From the NCBI GenBank assembly GCA_035578175.1, contig JAQMRL010000008.1, positions 93,422,541 to 93,486,540 on the forward strand: a DNA stretch of 64,000 nt, written 5' to 3'. Position numbers and translations under genes: made by a program. The DNA comes from Catonia carolina. Taxonomy: Eukaryota; Arthropoda; Insecta; Hemiptera; Achilidae. Shown one piece after another: positions 33,895 to 44,745 of this stretch. Below the pieces are notes generated by a model. That model did no database searches. It had not been told where the DNA came from and saw only the letters and a list, made by a program, of their open reading frames with translations. Positions within the stretch are counted from its first letter, which is position 1, and each line of letters starts with the position of its first letter.

Positions 33895-34450
33895 CATTTT
33901 TTAAACTTTATTTATTACCAGTAAACATTTTTTTTTAAAGATTTTCATGAAAAAAAAAACAGAAAATCAGTAATGGCCGCTAAACAAAGCATTGTACATA
34001 CAAATGTTTGGCATAAACATAGATTTTTTTAATGTTCTACAACTTTGATTATATATGCTGTCGCCTTAAAATGCATATTAAGGCCGCAATCTTCAAAAAC
34101 TATTTTTTTCAACAAGAGCTCAGGCCCCACCAAGAATTTCAGCTGACATGGTACATACCCTACCTAGTAGGGCATAACAAATGTAGTAAATGAGGTGATT
34201 TTTTGATAAAATTGTAGGAGTCGTTTTTGATAAAATTATAAAAAAGTGAAAAACTGCAGCAAAAAATTAATACTTTCAGTTAACCGATTTTGATGAGTTA
34301 TAGCTAAGAACACTCTTGATCAAGTCATCTTTCAAACAAAAATAACTAAATCAAAATCGGTTCATCAGTTTGGGAGCTACGAAGCCACAGACACGTACTC
34401 AGATACACTAACTAATAATACCTGTCTTTTTCCGTCAGGCGTTAAAAATA
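33895..34450. mobile_element. Helitron-like family 1 body joined to a different end module
   Basis: 33940-34270 follows the family-1 body (CGCTAAACAAAGCATTG, AAAATGCATATTAAGGCCGC, CACCAAGAATTTCAGC blocks). Instead of the CA array and 13-mer, it ends with ATCAAAATCGGTTCATCAGT, TTGGGAGCTAC and a CCTGTCTTTTTCCGTCAGG end, the module also seen at 1-112. This looks like a chimeric or alternative-end subfamily. Confidence 0.5.
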
Positions 34451-34609
34451 ACTTTATTAATGGAATTCTGACTATTGAAAACCTTGATAAAACTATTTAC
34501 TAAAAAGATTAGTTAAAAACCAATTTTTAAAAAAATGTACTGAAATGTTTTAATGAATAAGATACCAAACATGAATTCAATGATAATATTTAACAAAAAC
34601 ATAAATTAC

Positions 34610-34911
34610 CTTTGGATCATCAGATGCCATCAGAAGATCTAACCATGGATACAAGAATCCTTCTTCAGCAAGACATTGTTGATCAAAACATGGACCACAG
34701 CACAAAACTACACTCATTGCTTGTAAAGCACACATCTGTAATTCTTCTTCATCAGTAGATAATGAAGCAGGAGGTTCGTGAGAAGATGACAATACTGCAG
34801 ATGCTCCTAATGCACCAGATAAACATCGACCAAACACACCACTCCAACCAGCAAATAACACAAATAAATTTCTTCGAAGATCACGTTTTAATAATGTAGG
34901 ATATGTTTCCA
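34610..34911 (-). CDS. fry: Furry (fry) internal exon
   Basis: Fourth and largest fry exon in the window, 302 nt, acceptor TTTTTGCAG before 34911 and donor GGTAATT after 34610. It encodes 100 full codons after the split leucine: LETYPTLLKRDLRRNLFVLF, AGWSGVFGRCLSGALGASAV, a Ser/Pro-rich loop, then CALQAMSVVLCCGPCFDQQC and GFLYPWLDLLMASDDPK. The LKRxLRRNLFxLFAxWSG block and the AMSxVLCCGPxFD block are highly specific for Furry. The exon ends in phase 0, which fits the next exon at 26710. No lesions are seen. Confidence 0.97.
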
Positions 34912-35179
34912 CTGCAAAAAAACAAATAACAAATCGTTATATTTCACTACAATAAAAATTCATAATACAGTAATACTAAAATATTGGTTAAAAAGACTCA
35001 ATCGAAATAAAAACTACATGTTATGGAAAACAGATCCTCTCTGAAAATTTTATTAACATTCTGCTTTCACAATATACCAAAACATAAAATAACAAACACC
35101 CTTTCATGTTGAACCCAATTTTAACCAATATGCAAGAGAAATATATAACCTAAACAGCAGCGGGATAAAAATTTAATAC

Positions 35180-36167
35180 AATTTGAAACTTTGATAACTG
35201 CAAATAGTCTTAATCTTCTTCTTCTTCACTTCATGGACATCTCCTTCTTGGGCATTAAACACTCTTCCTACCGATGGGATTGTACTCATGGGATAAATGG
35301 GGCAAGCAGTTCTCAAAGAGTCTCGTTGGACTTTACACACATCTCCCAGCAGTGCTGCCACTGTTGAAAGCATTCTGAGAAGGCCACTTTCAGAATAGAG
35401 TTTACCTCAGCTGTCATTGCTGCCACAATGTCCTCTCATCTGAAATCATGTTACTTTCATTTGGGGAACACCCAGAAGTTGCGGGGGTCATATCAGGAGA
35501 ATAAGGAGCCTGTTGAACCACAGGAGTCTGGTTTTTCGCCAAAGAAAAGTTTGAATCAAGTGCGAGGAATGTGCTGGAGCATTGTCATGATGGAGGCGCC
35601 AATTTCCTGTTGTTGACCACAACTCCGGTCACTTGCTCCACACAGCATCACATAAGCAATGGAGGACTTCCCTGTAATACTCTTTGGTGATTGTTTGGTC
35701 CTGTGGTGCGTACTCGTGGTGTACCATATGACGGTAGTCAAAGAAAGTAGTCAGCATCACTTTGATGTTGCTGTGCACTTGGCGGGCCTTCTTTGGTCTT
35801 AGTGATGTGAAATGCTTCCACTGTAACGACTGGGATTTGGTTCCCTGGTCTTATCCATACACCCAAGACTCGTCACCAGTGATTATGGTGTTCATGAAGT
35901 CGGGATCACTGTTTGTGGAGTTTGTGGATGCAGTAACACTGCTCTAGTCGTTCCATCAATTTCCTTGCACAAAAACCAACGACAGCACTACACACTCCTC
36001 ACTCAACTGCTGCTTGCCAGTGACTGATGCTACTGACAGGCGGAAAAAAATTCACGCATGGGCACGAAGGGTCAAGGTCGGCTCATGCAAGCGAGCTTGA
36101 TTCACATCCATCAGGTTTTCACAAAAAAAAAAAAATAAGGTCGGATACTTTTCTAACAGACCTTGTA
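35180..36167 (-). pseudogene. dead mariner transposase (DD34D type)
   Basis: The minus strand contains recognisable but multiply broken mariner segments: FMNTIITGDESWVYG (first catalytic Asp), RPKKARQVHSNIKVMLTTFF, DYRHMVHHEYAPQDQTITKE, and further on FSECFQQWQHCWEMCVKSNE. The right end, minus strand, TACAAGGTCTGTTAGAAAAG then TATCCGACC looks like a mariner TIR. The matching left end was not found. Many stops and frameshifts make it much older than the 18-24 kb copies. Confidence 0.7.
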
Positions 36168-36190
36168 TATTACCACAGGTTTTGCCATCG

Positions 36191-36192
<2 letters not shown>

Positions 36193-36230
<38 letters not shown>
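36193..36230. repeat. TA microsatellite
   Basis: About 19 AT units just beyond the end of the dead mariner. Confidence 0.95.
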
Positions 36231-36235
<5 letters not shown>

Positions 36236-37525
36236 TTTAAACATGTCTTCCCTAGTACTATGCTTCACTGTTTTATGTATTGTCCCGCAAGTATCCTAAA
36301 CTTATTTAGTTTATTTATCATATCCTGCTTATTTGCGAAAGACACATCACATGCCAAATGTTTAAAATTGGATACCTTCTCCAAAATGTTCCCATTAAAT
36401 TATATTTTTGACCACAACAGGAATTTTCTTAGAAACACCATTACTTTAGAAAATTGGAAAATTGCAAATAGTAAAGATTATGAATTATTATAATATCTGT
36501 ATGAACATAAACCAATTCACACATGGAGAATGCATCCAAAGTGGCATACAACAAAGTGGCATTGCAAGAATATGCACTCAAAATGCATTGTAGCACTTTA
36601 GTTTAGTTTCAAGAGCATTACAGTGCAAACTAGAATAAAATATCAGTTTAGTGCAATAAAATAAAATGCACTATTAACATGGATGTTACAGATCTATTTT
36701 TCAATTTGTACAACAAACAAAAAGGAACAAACATTTTTTGAAAAATGAAAAATATAGCAAAATAATTATCCTACAAAAGATAAAATTTTATAAGTCATCA
36801 GAATAATAGTAAAATATTCTTACACATTTCAGAAACTTTACCAATACAGACAGACATTTTATAAACATTACAATTTGACATGAAAAAGTAAGGTACCAAA
36901 ATTATTTTCTGACAGTTTTTAACCCTAGTAAAGATATACATTATACATTTTTATGAACACAATTATTCAATAAAAAAACAATTGAAAGTGTTTTATTCAT
37001 TAGCAAACTGTACACACTTATTTATTTTACACATACTTTTTTAATTAACACTTCACTAAACATGCAATCGGGAATCCCCACCATCACTGACTTAAAAAAT
37101 TTTTTTTCTCGTGAGTCAACGGATGCTGTCGCTTCTGCATATCTTCCGCACTCAGTAACAATATAGAATATTGATACAATCACATAGTTGTCATGCACAT
37201 TTGTAGTTGAGTCATACATTTCTTATTTTAAACCGGGGATTCGTTACCTACGCGTGTAACAGTATTGGCATTTTTTCTCGATTTTCTATAGCCATAAAGC
37301 TGTGATTCACTGCCTACACTTGTTGTAGTATTATTGATTTTTCTTGGTTATCTTTCTAGTCTGTTATGACCATCTAGCAAAATAAAATGATAGTAAAATA
37401 TGTTCATACTTTTTGGGAAGATTTACCTAATTTAGGAAGCCTCACCAATGAGTTTAACTACATGACAGACGACAGTAAAATTATAACAAAGTTGCAAACA
37501 AATATTTTTTTGATACTAAATAAAA
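36231..37525. other. AT-rich, nothing recognised
   Basis: Frames at 36260-36493 and 37022-37219 have no recognisable domains. No repeat ends seen. Confidence 0.4.
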
Positions 37526-37529
37526 ATCT

Positions 37530-37923
37530 CTGCCCATAATAGACAGGTGGAGTGTCATATTATTTACACTTTATCTGTTCGTTGCAGGGCTAAAATAAAT
37601 AGTTCTGTTTCTTATCACATGGTCAGCCAATTAAATGACTGAACCATTTAAGAACAAGAGGTAGAGGTGTAAAAGACACTAATCAGAGTTATCATTTCTG
37701 AAAGTAATGAATTTCATTATACAGCCAGACCCTGTGGTGAATGAAGTGAAAGTGTCATTTGCAGAGTGGAAAATATGTGCTTTTCAGAGGGCCCGGCATG
37801 CTGATAAGCGTTCTTTTCCACTCAGTGAGGAAGGCAATGGTAAACCACCTCGCTCCTCGTTTTACTTAGTAAAACCTCTACAGGTTCAAACCAGCCTTTT
37901 GGCTGATGACCTTAACAACAATA
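37530..37923 (+). repeat. AAC-tailed SINE-like repeat, copy 6
   Basis: Full-length copy with head TGCCCATAATAGACAGG and end CTGATGACCTTAACAACAAT. It is close to the nearest fry exon (38085). Confidence 0.8.
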
Positions 37924-38084
37924 AAAATCTGCTAGATAAGATCCAAAATAGTACTAAAACTAATAACTGGTTTCTCTAAGTTGAGGTAATCTCTGCTATG
38001 CATGTAAGTATGTTACAATTTTAAATTTGTAATGGAGTGTTAATCAAATCAATTAAATAAATAACAAAGTATAATAAGACTTAC

Positions 38085-38248
38085 AAGGAAAACTTTTAAT
38101 CATTTTTCTGATAAAATTACAGAAATGAAGTTTCACTTCTCTAAGACCTTCTTTTTCAGCTTCTGCTTCAAGACACAAACGTGCTCCATCAACATACTCA
38201 ACGATCGTTGGATGTAAAGACTGAGTATCACGATCAATCACACAAACA
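38085..38248 (-). CDS. fry: Furry (fry) internal exon
   Basis: Third fry exon, 164 nt. The acceptor is TTTGTTTCAG before 38248 and the donor is GTAAGT after 38085. Its reading frame continues directly from the previous exon (AG+T): [54 protein letters not shown]. The segments [11 protein letters not shown] and [14 protein letters not shown] match the insect Furry pattern after the arginine-rich block. It leaves one nucleotide (T), completed by the exon at 34911. The intron between this exon and 44746 holds the giant foldback element, a second HINE-like repeat and two SINEs. Confidence 0.95.
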
Positions 38249-39160
38249 CTGAAACAAATCAATAATGCCAACTTATTACAACTTATTATTATCAACTTGA
38301 GAAAAAAGTTACGAGACAATTAACGGTAAAATAAATTAAAACAGTACGCACTTTCTTTGGTACAAATATTTCACATCCACTGAAATAACAGTTCCACAAC
38401 TTTTCCTTATTCAATCAACTCGAAACTTGGGTTTGTTTGCCATTATCAGTTTTTAAATATCTGGATTTATTTTTGTGACATACAAAACAATTACATTTTC
38501 CAATGTCAAACGACTTTTCGATTTGGTTTCAAATTCACCATTACGGAAAATCCTTGATCACAGGTTGTATAATGTGGAAGATGGAATGTTCAACGCTGCT
38601 CTAGACAGTTCTTGGTATTCGTTTTTAATACTTATCGAAAAGTCGACGGGACAAGCTCTGTTAAAAGTCAATTATTTAATTTCCTGATCATTTTGTAGCT
38701 CTATGATGATGGTTAATGATGAAGATGAACACTTTGCTAAGCGTTTTGTACAGCTTGCTCATTAAACGGATTCACTACCCACAAACATCCACTCATCCCG
38801 TCTTAACTGGAATAATTATAATCTGCCAATTGTTCGATAAAATCATTGTATTTATTGCTTGTCTTATTTAAAGTGATTTTTAATAATGTTTCTTAATAAG
38901 TAAACGTGATTGTTACGAGTAAAAATTAAAACTATTTTAGATTTTTTTAATTTTTTAATATTAAAATTGAGAAGGTTGGCAAAACACGAGTACTCCACCT
39001 GAAAAAGGGGTTCGCAGTGTCTAAAAGTTTGAGAACCTCTCCCTTATGATATCTGGTGTATTTTAATGTGTAAAAGAAGCAGATTGTGCACCTTGGGTGT
39101 CTAGTAGCAGAAACTTTCTTTAATAAAACATCTTTCGACGTCTTATATACAAATAAATTA

Positions 39161-39540
39161 TCTGGTGTGAAACACTCACACAAGTTTCTCTTGCCAATGC
39201 AAATAATTAACAATATAAACTAGCATTAGTAAACAGAAATTACAAGTAAACTAACCTCAAAAAAACATAACCTAATTTTAATCATGAGAGAATCGTGCAA
39301 AATGTAAACCAACCTTAGTTTGGCTTTATAATACGGAAAATCACTCTTTGAAACTAAACAAGGCTACGTAAAGAAAAATGCTTGAATAAAAGTTGTACAT
39401 CTTTTAATTTCCTATAAATTTAACTATACACATGTTTTCCGTAAAATGCATACTACGGGCGAGAACTTGAAAAATTCATTTTCTTAAAGATTTTTGTGAA
39501 AAACCAAAGAATTACTAATTACCGCTGAACTAAGCATTGT
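39161..39540 (-). mobile_element. Helitron-like family 1, partial copy in foldback left arm
   Basis: Starts TCTGGTGTGAAACACTCACA with TTTCTCTTGCCAATGCAAAT and follows the first body block to about 39540; the CA array end is absent. Its mirror copy is 41105-41470. The insertion therefore preceded formation of the inverted duplication. Confidence 0.65.
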
Positions 39541-39640
39541 ACGGAGAATCGTTATAAAATAAAAGAATACAGGAATGAAATTTAAAACAGTTTTAATCTA
39601 AATGACTGAATCGAAACACCGTTTTAATTTTTAATCATAT

Positions 39641-39679
39641 TGCTCTGAAGAAGGTGGTACCACCGAAACGCGCGTAAGT
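39641..39679 (+). ncRNA. hammerhead-ribozyme-like motif (left arm)
   Basis: CTGAAGA (39645-39651), a stem GGTG-GTAC-CACC, GAAA (39665-39668), a short palindromic ACGCGT that could form a minimal stem III in a dimer, and a GTA cleavage triplet (39674-39676) followed by AG that can pair with CT before the core. One extra A breaks the ideal stem II junction. The mirror copy is at 40954-40988 on the minus strand. Motif reading only. Confidence 0.3.
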
Positions 39680-40030
39680 TTTTTAAACTTAAAAACAAAC
39701 CAAGGTAAGGTGATAAATTTCATTTATACTGTGATTTATATTAATGGTTGTCAGGATGCATTTCAAAAATTTATTTGTAAGAGACAAGAGATATATTGCG
39801 AGAGTTTGTATAAGAGACTGATGAAAACAACAAGCTAATAACAAAACATTACATTCATGAAATGACGCCGGATTTTTGTCTCTCCTCTACTGAATACAAA
39901 CCGAAAAATAAATTCCTAAATATGGGTAACAAACTAATATAACAGTGGCATAAATGAAATTGTGTTGCTAAAAAACAGTTGTCAAGGTTAGGTCCCGCAG
40001 TAATTATTTTAAATTACAAATTATTCGGTA

Positions 40031-40210
40031 TGAAGAAGTTGAACATTGGGATTTTTTTAAGCCATCAGGTTTGGACTGGGGCTACTTATATGGTGGAAGC
40101 CATGGAGGCGGCCACCCGCTCCAGTCCATGAGGAAGAGGACTCCTCCGATGATGAGGAGTCCCACCCGCCTCCAAAGCGGGACCCAAGTAGGCCGCGTTT
40201 GGCTGAGCAA
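40031..40210 (+). pseudogene. frameshifted twin of the 60-aa foldback ORF
   Basis: The left-arm counterpart of the right-arm ORF. It begins MKKLNIGIFL and then shifts because the T/A run (ATTTTTTTAAGCC against ATTTTTCTAGCC) has one extra base. The downstream GC-rich sequence is otherwise nearly identical, so the shift is a loss in this arm or a gain in the other. Confidence 0.6.
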
Positions 40211-40417
40211 TGAAGTGAGTACACACACATTAATTTCTACTTTACTATCTAGTCTTTATCAATATACTATACTACTAGTAACCATGAAATTGCGAGCCTA
40301 GGGTCTATTTAGACAGTAAAGGGACATTTAGACAGTAATAATTCATGGTTACTAGTAGTATAGTATATTCATAAAGGGCTAGATAGTAAAGTAGAAATTA
40401 ATGTGTGTTTACTCACT

Positions 40418-40600
40418 TCATTCCTCTGCCGAACGCCGCCTACTCGGGTCGCGCTTTGGAGGCGGGTGGGACTCCTCATCATCGGAGGAGTCCTCTTCCT
40501 CATGGACTGGAGCGGGTGGCCGCCTCCATGGCTTCCACCACATAAGTAGCCCCAGTCCGAACCCGATGGCTAGAAAAATTCCAATGTTCAACTTCTTCAT
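40418..40600 (-). CDS. small membrane-anchored acidic/proline-rich ORF in foldback right arm
   Basis: 60-aa ORF on the minus strand, ATG at 40600, TGA at 40418. It begins MKKLNIGIFLAIGFGLGLLM, a short positive start and a hydrophobic, glycine-rich segment of about 15 residues (signal anchor or single membrane span), then WWKPWRRPPAPVHEEEDSSD, DEESHPPPKRDPSRRRSAEE. The rest is polar with an acidic cluster and a basic end. Coding DNA is far GC-richer than the surrounding intron. I do not recognise the protein. Intactness against a frameshifted twin, composition change and a plausible topology suggest a real or recently real gene captured in the element; chance cannot be excluded at this length. 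Confidence 0.4.
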   Translation of the reverse strand: MKKLNIGIFLAIGFGLGLLMWWKPWRRPPAPVHEEEDSSDDEESHPPPKRDPSRRRSAEE

Positions 40601-40953
40601 ACCGAATAATTTGTAATTTAAAATAATTACTGCAGGACCTAACCTTGACTACTGTTTCTTAGCAACATAATTTCATTTACGCCATTGTTATATTATTTTG
40701 TTACCCATATTTAGGAATTTAATTTTCGGTTTGTATTCAGTAGAGGAGAGACAAAAATCCGGCGTCATTTCACGAATGTAATATTTTGTTATTAGCTTGT
40801 TGTTTTCATCAGTCTCTTATACAAACTCTCGCAATATATCTCTTGTCTCTTACAAATAAATTTTTGAAATGCATCCTGACAACCATTAATATAAATCACA
40901 GTATAAATGAAATTTATCACCTTACCTTGGTTTGTTTTTAAGTTTAAAAAACT

Positions 40954-40988
40954 TACGCGCGTTTCGGTGGTACCACCTTCTTCAGAGC
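40954..40988 (-). ncRNA. hammerhead-ribozyme-like motif (right arm)
   Basis: Minus-strand mirror of the left-arm motif: CTGAAGA (40985-40979), GGTGGTACCACC, GAAA and GTA (40956-40954). Both arms keep the core unchanged. Confidence 0.3.
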
Positions 40989-41104
40989 AATATGATTAAA
41001 AATTAAAACGGTGTTTCGATTCAATCAGTTAGATTAAAACTGTATTAAATTTCATTCCTGTATTCTTTTATTTTATAACGATTCTCCGTACAATGCTTAG
41101 TTCA

Positions 41105-41470
41105 GCGGTAATCAGTAATTCTTTGGTTTTTCACGAAAATCTTTAAGAAAATGAATTTTTCAAGTTCTCGCCCGTAGTATGCATTTTACGGAAAACGTGT
41201 GTATAGTTAAATTTATAGGAAATTAAAAGATGTACAACTTTTATTCAAGCATTTTTCTTTACGTAGCCTTGGTTAGTTTCAAAGAGTGATTTTCCGTATT
41301 ATAAAGCCAAACTAAGGTTGGTTTACATTTTGCACGATTCTCTCATAATTAAAATTAGGTTATGTCTTTTTGAGGTTAGTTTACTTGTAATTTCTGTTTA
41401 CTAATGTTAGTTTATATTGTTAATTATTTGCATTGGCAAGAGAAACTTGTGTGAGTGTTTCACACCAGAT
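41105..41470 (+). mobile_element. Helitron-like family 1, partial copy in foldback right arm
   Basis: Mirror image of 39161-39540, ending in GGCAAGAGAAACTTGTGTGA and TTTCACACCAGAT. Confidence 0.65.
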
Positions 41471-41613
41471 AATTTATTTGTATATAAGACGTCAAAGACG
41501 TTTTATTAAAGAAAGTTTCTGCTACTAGACACCCAAGCTGCACAATCTGCTTCCTTTACACATTAAAATACACCAGATATCATAAGGGAGAGGTTCTCAA
41601 CCTTTTAGACACT

Positions 41614-42062
41614 TCTTCTTCTTATAGTGCATCTCCTATCGGAGGTTTGCTATCATCACAGCAATCCGGACCTTGTCGACTGCAGCTCTGAACAGTTGAA
41701 CACTGCCACAGTTAAACCAATCCCTCAGGTTCTTTAGCCAGGACACACGGCGTCTTCCGATGCTCCGCCCTCCACTAATCTTTCCCTGGACTATCAGTTG
41801 AAGAAGCTTGTATTTCTGTCCTCTCATTATATGACCCAGATATTGAAGCTTTCTTCTTTTTATGGTGTTAATGATTTCGCATTTCTTTTGCATCCAGATC
41901 AGCACTTCGGCATTACTAACTTTATCCGTCCAGGGAATACGCCACATTCTACGGTAACACCACATCTCGAATGCTTGTAGTTTGTCGATGTGGTTCTTCC
42001 TGAGGGTCCATACTTCAACCCCATACAAGAGCGTGGAAAAAACGTAACAACGCAGCATCCTC
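41614..42062 (-). pseudogene. LINE 3' fragment inserted in the foldback right arm
   Basis: The minus-strand frame 42064-41636 (142 codons, uninterrupted) encodes the region after the reverse transcriptase domain of a non-LTR element: VFSTLLYGVEVWTLRKNHID, LQAFEMWCYRRMWRIPWTDK, RRKLQYLGHIMRGQKYKLLQ and SGGRSIGRRRVSWLKNLRDW. The 3' end is a short AAGAAG tail (TTCTTC at 41613-41622 on plus). It is flanked by an identical 14-bp repeat ACCTTTTAGACACT at 41600-41613 and 42063-42076, absent as a duplication in the left arm. This is a clean 5'-truncated retroposition. Confidence 0.85.
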
Positions 42063-42764
42063 ACCTTTTAGACACTGCGAACCCCTTTTTCAGGTGGAGT
42101 ACTCGTGTTTTGCCGACCCTCTCAATTTTAATATTAAAAAATTAAAAAAATCTAAAATAGTTTTAATTTTTACTCGTAACAATCACGTTTACTTATTAAG
42201 AAACATTATTAAAAATCACTTTAAATAATACAAGTAATAAATGCAATGATTTTATCGAACAATTGACAGATTATAATTATTCCAGGTTAGACGGGATGAG
42301 TGGATGTTTGTGGGTAGTGAATCCGTTTAATGAGCAAGCTGTACAAAATGCTTAGCAAAGTGTTCATCTTCATCATTAACCATCATCATAGAGCTACAAA
42401 ATGATCAGGAAATTAAATAATTGACTTTCAACAGAGCTTGTCCCGTCGACTTTTCGATAAGTATTAAAAAACGAATACCAAGAACTGTCTAGAGCAGTGT
42501 TGAACATTCCATCTTCCACATTATACAACCTGTGATCAATGATTTTCCGTAATGGTGAATTTGAAACCAAATCGAAAAGTCGTTTGACATTGAAAAATCT
42601 AATTGTTTTGTATGTCACAAAAATAAATCCAGATATTTAAAAACTGATTAATGGCAAACAAACCCAAGTTTCGAGTTGATTGAGTAAGAAAAAGTTGTAG
42701 AATTACTATTACCTGAACTTAAACAATATACAACACATACTGTAATTTATTATAAAAAAAAAAT

Positions 42765-43391
42765 CCCTTTCGTAAGATGACACATTTCATGGCTGGTGGC
42801 AATTTTTAAAAAGGCTTATTTTATAAAAAGGCTTTTTATCAAAGGCCAACCTTTGATTTACGGTAAAAACCATTAGTCATTTCTGTATCTACTTTTTAGG
42901 AGGAATCTAATGAAACTATTTTTGTTTCCAACTGATTTCTTGATTTCCGGTTTTGGGTCACTTCCGGTCGAAACCAAAACTTCAAACCCAATGATTTCTG
43001 TATCTACTTTTTACAAGGAATCGAATAACACTTGTTTCCAAATTTGGACTTTGATTCCTTGACTTCTGGTTTTGAGCCACTTCTGGTCGAAATTGGAACT
43101 TCAAACCCAATCCAGGCCCACTAACTTTTTTTATAGATTAGGAATCCAAAAACTATTTGTTGCTACCTCTTGTAGTTTCTGACATTGATTTCTTGACTAC
43201 CGGTTTTGGGCCAATTTGATCAAAACCGGAACTTAACCCAATTTAGGGACACCAACTTTTTGAGTAAATTACGAATCCGAAAACTGTTTGCTGCTATCTT
43301 TTGTAGTTTTTGACATCAGGGTGTGAAAGACGGTCGGATGGACAAAGGAAAATGATAGATGACAATTTTGGAAATTGCCACCAACAAACAG
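42765..43391 (-). mobile_element. Helitron-like family 2, copy 2
   Basis: Reverse of the 25240-25885 element. AAATTGCCACC (about 43372-43382) and GGTGGCAATTTTT (about 42797-42809) are the subterminal inverted words; about four imperfect units of the 125-bp repeat lie between (words CCGGTTTTGGGTCACTTCCG and TTTCTGTATCTACTTTTTA); the 3' hairpin is degraded. Its other end matches 25260-25320 (GACGGTCGGATGGAC). Confidence 0.55.
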
Positions 43392-43860
43392 TTCATTATT
43401 GCCAGGGAAACTTAGCAGTTAAATGAATTTACCAATTTTCAAACAATTTCAAAAGAAAATTATAAATACATTACACCATATTTTATTTTTATATAGCTTC
43501 CAATATTTAAATATTGTTTTACAATAAGATTGTCAGCTCAAACAGCTTTTACGCAAGTGGTTCCAGTTTCAATGCCCAGTCAGATTTGCCAATTTTTTCA
43601 TCTTTGTATCACCTCATTCCATTATCCACATACAAGCTGGCTTATGTACACATCATCGCCCAGTGAAACAAAGATCCATTTCAAGTCTCTAGGTTTGGAA
43701 TAAACCAATTTAATTTAGGTTTTGGCAGAAAATCATCAACTGCTGTTACACTTAACATCCACTAAACTATTCAAGGTTTTTTTTAAATGTTTCATGTCGA
43801 TTTTTGCCCTAAATGTTTTCAAGGTAGTAACTTTAAAACATATTTGGAAAGTAATAATTT
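43392..43860. other. nothing recognised
   Basis: No exon or element end supported. Confidence 0.4.
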
Positions 43861-43865
43861 GTTTT

Positions 43866-44053
43866 TTTTTAAATTTATTTATTTAACGTTGCATCAACTG
43901 CAAGGTCATTAGCGATGATGTTGGGGTGTAACTGTAATGAGGATGAAATGATTTTTTGTAACGTATGAAAATATGCCGTGCCTGAGTGGGATTCAAACCC
44001 AGGATCGCATGATGAGAGGCGAGCACGTTACCAACTGCGCCAATGCGGCCAGC
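43866..44053 (-). repeat. tRNA-derived SINE (reverse)
   Basis: Minus-strand order: GCATTGGCGCAGTTGGTAAC head, B box, body, GCAACGTTAAATAAATAAAT tail. Very close to 5421-5613. Confidence 0.8.
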
Positions 44054-44514
44054 AATTTGTTTTAGTTTTTATGTAAAATTATAAATTGTAGCTAAACTAA
44101 TAATCTGACAATGACTAATAGTCTTGCTCTATTGTATTTTTGATGAAATCTATTCTTGGAAAGGGTCACCAACTATTAGAGATTTATTTATTTATATTAT
44201 TTATCATTTGACGAACTACATTTGACGTATTATTTTTATTTGACTGTACTACTGTAGTTTTTACTTTACTTTTGAAGTTTAAACACCTTCAAGAATGGGT
44301 TGAACTAAAAATAGTGTATCTCAAAGTTCACATACTGCTATTTCAAAAATAAACAATACAAATTTGTTTTTGAAAATAATACAATAGTTGTAACTTATTC
44401 ATTATTGAATACGTACAATCCTCAACCATAAAAAAATTATACAACCAATATTATCAACAGAAAAAATTAATCGATTTTGTTTTTTATAAATTTTCTAATG
44501 AATAATAAAACATG

Positions 44515-44695
44515 GTTTTTACGTCTGACAATTCAGCAATTTCTGCTAATGCAGACGTTGAGAAGGATGATAGATAAAAATGAGTGATGAAAAAATACCA
44601 GACCTGACCGGGAATCGAACCCAGGACCCCGGCATAGAAGCCTACATGAAAATAAACTGACCATGTCACATGCTCGGCTAACGTTCAGATAAATA
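44515..44695 (-). repeat. tRNA-derived SINE, second subfamily (reverse)
   Basis: B box GGTTCGATTCCCGG on the minus strand, then a body with ATGAGTGATG-type words. It differs from 43866 in the body and resembles 55407-55547. It lies close to the fry exon at 44746. Confidence 0.6.
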
Positions 44696-44745
44696 TATCA
44701 ATAAAAAATTAAATTAATTGAAAATTTATTTCATAAGAATTATAC

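Larger units (their letters stand above)
38392..42704. mobile_element. giant foldback element (inverted arms of about 1.9 kb)
   Basis: Left arm 38392-40289 and right arm 40343-42704 are reverse complements with scattered mismatches, around a spacer of about 53 bp (40290-40342). Outer edges: left CCACAACTTTTCCTTATTCA; right, minus strand, CTACAACTTTTTCTTACTCA. Each arm contains, from outside in, unknown sequence, a partial Helitron-like family-1 unit, a GGTGGTACCACC palindrome within a hammerhead-like motif, and a GC-richer segment next to the spacer that encodes a 60-aa ORF in the right arm. The right arm is longer by a 449-bp LINE insertion and its 14-bp target duplication. No convincing target duplication flanks the whole. 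It may be a foldback transposon, a Penelope-like inverted-LTR structure or an inverted duplication. Confidence 0.85.
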
